Source: Apus apus (lineage: Eukaryota > Chordata > Aves > Apodiformes > Apodidae). Taken from it: a DNA stretch of 64,000 nucleotides. Numbering within the stretch: the first letter of the stretch is position 1; each line of letters starts with the position of its first letter. This document shows, piece by piece, positions 59,701 to 64,000 of the stretch. A program made the translations under genes and the position numbers. The stretch is from the NCBI RefSeq assembly GCF_020740795.1, contig NC_067291.1:13644780-13708779 (forward strand), given 5' to 3'. The notes beneath the pieces were generated by a model that was not told the DNA's origin, did not search any database, and saw only the letters and a program-made list of their open reading frames with translations.

Positions 59701-62700
59701 AGCTCAGGGGGAATCTTGGGAGGGGATGCTCAGCATTAGGAAATGGGAAGCACCTGGAGCATCACCGACTGATAAGTGATGCAAAGGCAGAGCAGGGAGG
59801 TTGTGTGGAGTAAATTTCTCTAAAAGCCGTTTTGGGGTGAACTAGGGAGAAATACAGAGCCTGTGGGCACCTAGGAATGGTGGAGAGTGAAGCAACCACC
59901 CCAAACTTTGAGGAGGATTTCTTAACTGAATCCTTGGCAGTTCTGATTCTGTGAGAATGTGCTGGAGATGCTGTAATGAGTTTAGATATTTTTTTTTTCT
60001 TATTTTTTTTTTTTTCCCCCCTCTGGGTGATGCTGGTACCTTTGAGTGAGAGAAAAAGCTGTGCTTGGGGAAGAGGGAATGGGTCTGTTGCCGCAGCCCC
60101 ACACCTTGGCTTGTGAAGGAGCCAGACAGCAGCTGAGAGGAGGTGGGAAACTCTTGAGATTTTCACAGTTAAGAAAACCTCTTCTGGTTGAAAAACTTGT
60201 TGTACCTTAATGGTGAAACCTGAGGGTCTTGGGCTTGAATTTCCTCAGGCTTTCCTCAGATCAGGCTGAGGCTGTCCACACTGTGACCCAGTCTTTTCAC
60301 CTCCCTGTTTATCACCATTTCGGCTGTTCAGAGATCTCCAAGAGATCAAGGTGAGGTGACCCTGAGTGCAGAAATGCAGCTGTGTGATGCTGCCTGAGAA
60401 GCAACTATTCATCAGTTAAAGTTCCTTTGCCAGCACATCTCCACCACAGGAGACCCTGCACCTCCAGCCCAGAAGAAAGCCTTTATGCATTGCTGTCATT
60501 TTGGGAAAGAGGGAAAAGTTTCCAAAGCCCTTAGAATTTTAAGAGGTTTTTAAAAACTGGGAAAACCTCTGGTCTGAAGAGAACATCACCAGTCTAATGT
60601 AAAGGTAAAATTCAAAATTGCATGCAGGGAAGTCCACAGACAGGATTTTTTCTCTCTGTTGCAGTATGCACATCTTTCCTCTGGGCCCCCCTTGCCCCCA
60701 AGCCTGCTCTCAGTCGCTCTCTCTTTTATCACCATCTTTAATATCTGCACTACCTTCTCTCTTTCCAACACCCTCCTTTTCTTTCTGGTTTATGATATAA
60801 TAGTTCTTCCTCCCTCTCTGAATTATTTTGATTTCGTGCCTCATTTCCAGGCTTGCTTTCTTGACCATCTCACTTCTAATCCTGATGTTCATAACCCCTT
60901 CCCAGCATTTGTGCCCTCTCCTGAGAGCTGTGCATCCATCATCCTGACAGGTAATGCTCCCAGATCACAGAGCATGGAGACACACTTCTTCCCACAAGTA
61001 CCTAATTCCATCTTAGAGGTTCAAAACCAGATTTGGGTTGTGAATCTCACCCTTGGATCATTCCCCCCCCCCTTTTTTTTTTTTTTCAGCAGTGAAGGGC
61101 TAAGTGTTAACTTAAAAACTTTCCAGTTGTCCTTATGCTAAAAGCTAAAAGTGCAGTGGTGGAAAACTCCACAACCATTAAAAAGGAGAGCACATTTACA
61201 GCCCCATCCAAAATTTTTGGACTTTACTTCCCCAACCACACAGTCTGGGTGTGCTGCCTGCCCACATCAAATTTAATCCTCTCTCTGTGGAGTTTACATG
61301 GGGACCTCCCCACCAACCCGAAGGGCATCAGTTTCACCCCAGGGGCTGCCACCACCCCAGCGGGTGGTGATTGGAACAGGCAGAGCAACCCAGGAGGTGC
61401 TGGAGCATTGTGTGCCTCCCCTCCTGGCTGGCTGGGCTGTCTCTGCCCTGAGCCAGGCAACACGGAGCAGAGGGAACAGGCAAAACACTTGGGATGGAGC
61501 ATGACAGCTCATGCTTTAGGCAGGACTCGGTGTTTCCAGCTGGGGATAAAAAGCACGTAGACCTGACTATAAAATGTGACCTGACTGATTTTGTTGTGAC
61601 TCATGTATGGGAGAGACTCTGAAACACCTCATGCCTGACCTCAGCCCTCTCTCATTGTAACATAAAGACATTTTGGAAAATGTGTATGTTTAGTTGTTTT
61701 GCTGTGGAATAACTGTGAGCCCTGTGCACCCTCTGCTGCCACTGTGGTTTGGCCAAGAAAACCCTACCTAAACCTTTGGTGAGCTGAAGCCAGGGAACAG
61801 AGAAAATTCCACTTCAGAGCTGACCAGCTAGGAAAATGTGATGCTCCACACAAAGTGGTTCCTTAGCAACTTCAGGAAAGGGGTAGAAACTACTCAGTAC
61901 CTGCTGGCTGTCCCAGTTTTTGGGCTGCATCAGGAACCATTGGAAAAACAGCTAAAAATGTTCAGAGAAACTGTGATTCACAAACCGCTCTTGTGTTTGT
62001 TTGTTTTTCAAGCTGAGGAGAGACCAGGTCAAAAAAAGTCACATAGATGGCTTTTGTTTTTTCTTTGAAGCAACAATTCAGAGCTCTTTGAAATACAGGT
62101 AACACATTGCAAAAGCACTTACAGTTAGGTAAGATTTCGTTGTGCCATTATGAAGTTCAAAGGAGGCTTATGTCTATTCCCAGTGAAGTTCAGCCTTCAG
62201 GGAGCTCAAATATTTGAACAGAGAGCAAGCCCTGTGGCCAAAGAAGGGCGCTTTGCTGGGAAAGCTACTGAGTATCCAGAATTTGTACGGTGGAAGCAAT
62301 CACCAAATGAAAAAAGGCAGAAAAAGGGAAAGAAAAGAGTGGATGGAAAAATGTTGTATCAATCAAGGTGATAGTTGCTTGCAGTTTTCCAAAAGCAAAG
62401 AAAGGCAGGCTTGGGGGGCTTTCCAGCCAAAAGAGAGAGAGAAAAAACCCAAAAAGAACAGAACAAACAGTAGATTAAAGAATAAAAACCTCAAACTGCT
62501 TTTAAAAATCACATAAACCAAACAACTTACTGTTGTGAACTACTGCTCCTTGCCTGCAGCTGTCAGTTCAGCCATCAAACAGCTTTCAGCTCAAACCTTT
62601 CTCTTACTCTGGGGATGAAAAGGAAGGTTTTGTGTCCCTAGAGCACTTATCATTTCTAGGGTTCTTGTGTCCTATTAGAAGCTAATTAGGCATGTAAAAA

Positions 62701-64000
62701 AACCCCACAACAACAACCAACCAAACAAAAAACAAAACCAGCAGGGCCATGGAATCCCAGATACTCTTTGCAGAGGTAGCTGAACGAGGTGATGGACAGC
62801 TGAAGACTGTGACCTGTCTTCAGGAGAAGGACTGGAGATCCAGGGGCACCCCAGGAGGTTGTGCCCAAAAAATACTGTTTGTGCTTTTACAGTCAGTACC
62901 TGAGGAGTTCAAGACACTTTCCAGCAGACATTCTTTATCAGCTGTCACAGGTTCCTTTACATAACAGTATTTGAGGTTGTACTGCTGAAGCCGTGGCACT
63001 GTGTGGAACTGAGGCACATGGAGGGAAGAGGACCTGCTCGAGCCTGTAGGTGAAGCCAGAGTCAGAGCTAGAACATCTTCATTCCCAGCCCTATTCCCTC
63101 TTTTAAAACCAGCAAAGACCTTGATCCTCTGCAGCAGCTCAGGAGGGGCTTTGCCTGCACTGCTAAGCTGTCTTTTCTGAAGCAGAGATGGGCAGTGATG
63201 CTCTGCGAGGGGCAGGCAGCCATTTAAAACCTCTGCTGTGCTTCCATCCAGGTGGGAAATAAGAAAGTCAGCTCCCACCTACCTGCCACTCCAGATCTCT
63301 GCTCCCAGCAGTGGTGGCTGAAAAACCGGGAGCAGAGGAAGCAGGCTGAGAGCCTCCACACCTTTCATAGTGAGACAAAGACTGTCAAAATGAGCAAGCT
63401 TTTGTCCTGACTGATAAGAGGAATGAATCCCTAATTGGGAGGGTGGGGACACGGCTGAGATGGCCCAGGTACTTGAGTCTTTGCATCCTTTCTGGCTTTC
63501 AGCTCAAGAATGCATGGGACAGATGGTGGGGTTTAGGCACTGACACTTGCACTCACACACGTGCACACTCGTGTGCATTCCTGGGGGCTGTTTGGTACTG
63601 CTGACAGCCCAGAGCACCATGCAGCCCTCGCTGGAGAGGTGCTGCAGGTTCCTCTTGCTGACCCAAGGGGCAGCCTTGGGTGTCCTGGGAAGCTCCTGCA
63701 CTGGGGGGAATCCCCTGGAGAGCTGGTGCTGAGGCTCCACAGTGGGCACCAGCAAGGCATGTCTCTAGTATATCATGGGCCAAGCCTGAATGGCTGTTGT
63801 CCACGTGCTGCTCTCAGGGTGCCTCAACACCAGCTTTAACTTTACATTTGGGTTCTGTGCTTCTCCAAGACAAGATCCCAGGATGTGGAAAGCATGGTGT
63901 GACCTCGAGGTGTCTGTGTCCCTGCATAGCCCATGTCACTGGGATCTGGGGGGTGATTGTATGGTTTTACTTTGGGATTCCACTGAAGGGGTGGGAAGGG
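56761..64000. other. no gene recognised, likely upstream of ACAN
   Basis: This is AT-rich noncoding sequence with T- and A-runs (for example 58950-58965 and 59992-60015). No open frame has domain-like content or exon-like flanks. If exon 1 is near 56.4 kb this is 5' flanking DNA; otherwise part of it is still intron 1. A SOX-type site cluster lies at 62063-62092. Confidence 0.6.

Overview
This is vertebrate nuclear DNA and almost certainly a bird. Multi-exon genes have GT-AG introns, old CR1 retroposon fragments carry the typical avian CR1 3' end, and the three genes are the MFGE8 - HAPLN3 - ACAN cluster in conserved order and orientation. I cannot name the species from sequence alone. The aggrecan is chicken-like in its signal peptide and G1 domain.

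Layout. Positions 1-2170 (+ strand) hold the last two coding exons and the probable 3' UTR of MFGE8 (lactadherin); the rest of that gene lies off the left edge. From 2.2 to 7.5 kb is GC-rich spacer that probably contains the HAPLN3 promoter and untranslated first exon. From 7.56 to 10.87 kb is HAPLN3 (link protein 3, + strand), with four coding exons joining in frame to 360 aa. From about 11.44 kb upward on the - strand is ACAN (aggrecan). Seventeen coding exons run from the ATG at 38556 down to the TAG at 12202. Their lengths sum to 6156 nt, exactly 2051 codons plus stop. The domain order is signal peptide, G1 (Ig + two link modules), interglobular domain, G2 (two link modules), short KS region, one giant chondroitin-sulfate exon, one EGF, C-type lectin, CCP and a basic tail. 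From 38.6 kb to roughly 56 kb is ACAN intron 1. A CpG-enriched, Pu/Py-rich patch at 56.1-56.8 kb is my best but unproven candidate for the ACAN promoter and untranslated exon 1. The remainder to 64 kb shows no gene.

How the genes fit together. Aggrecan G1 and link proteins bind hyaluronan through the same Ig-plus-link-module architecture, and link proteins stabilise the complex. A HAPLN gene beside a lectican gene, with an MFGE8/EDIL3-type gene alongside, is the known arrangement of this paralogon. HAPLN3 and ACAN are convergent, and their 3' ends are only about 0.6 kb apart.

The most distinctive sequence is inside the aggrecan CS exon. It has 18 tandem 60-bp (20-aa) units, mostly organised as a 120-bp higher-order repeat in which every second unit has lost its Ser-Gly dipeptide. 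This is followed toward the N terminus by about 300-bp imperfect repeats rich in Ser-Gly. I found no novel gene system. The noncoding observations (degenerate AT-rich repeat, G-rich runs, SOX-type site cluster) are modest.
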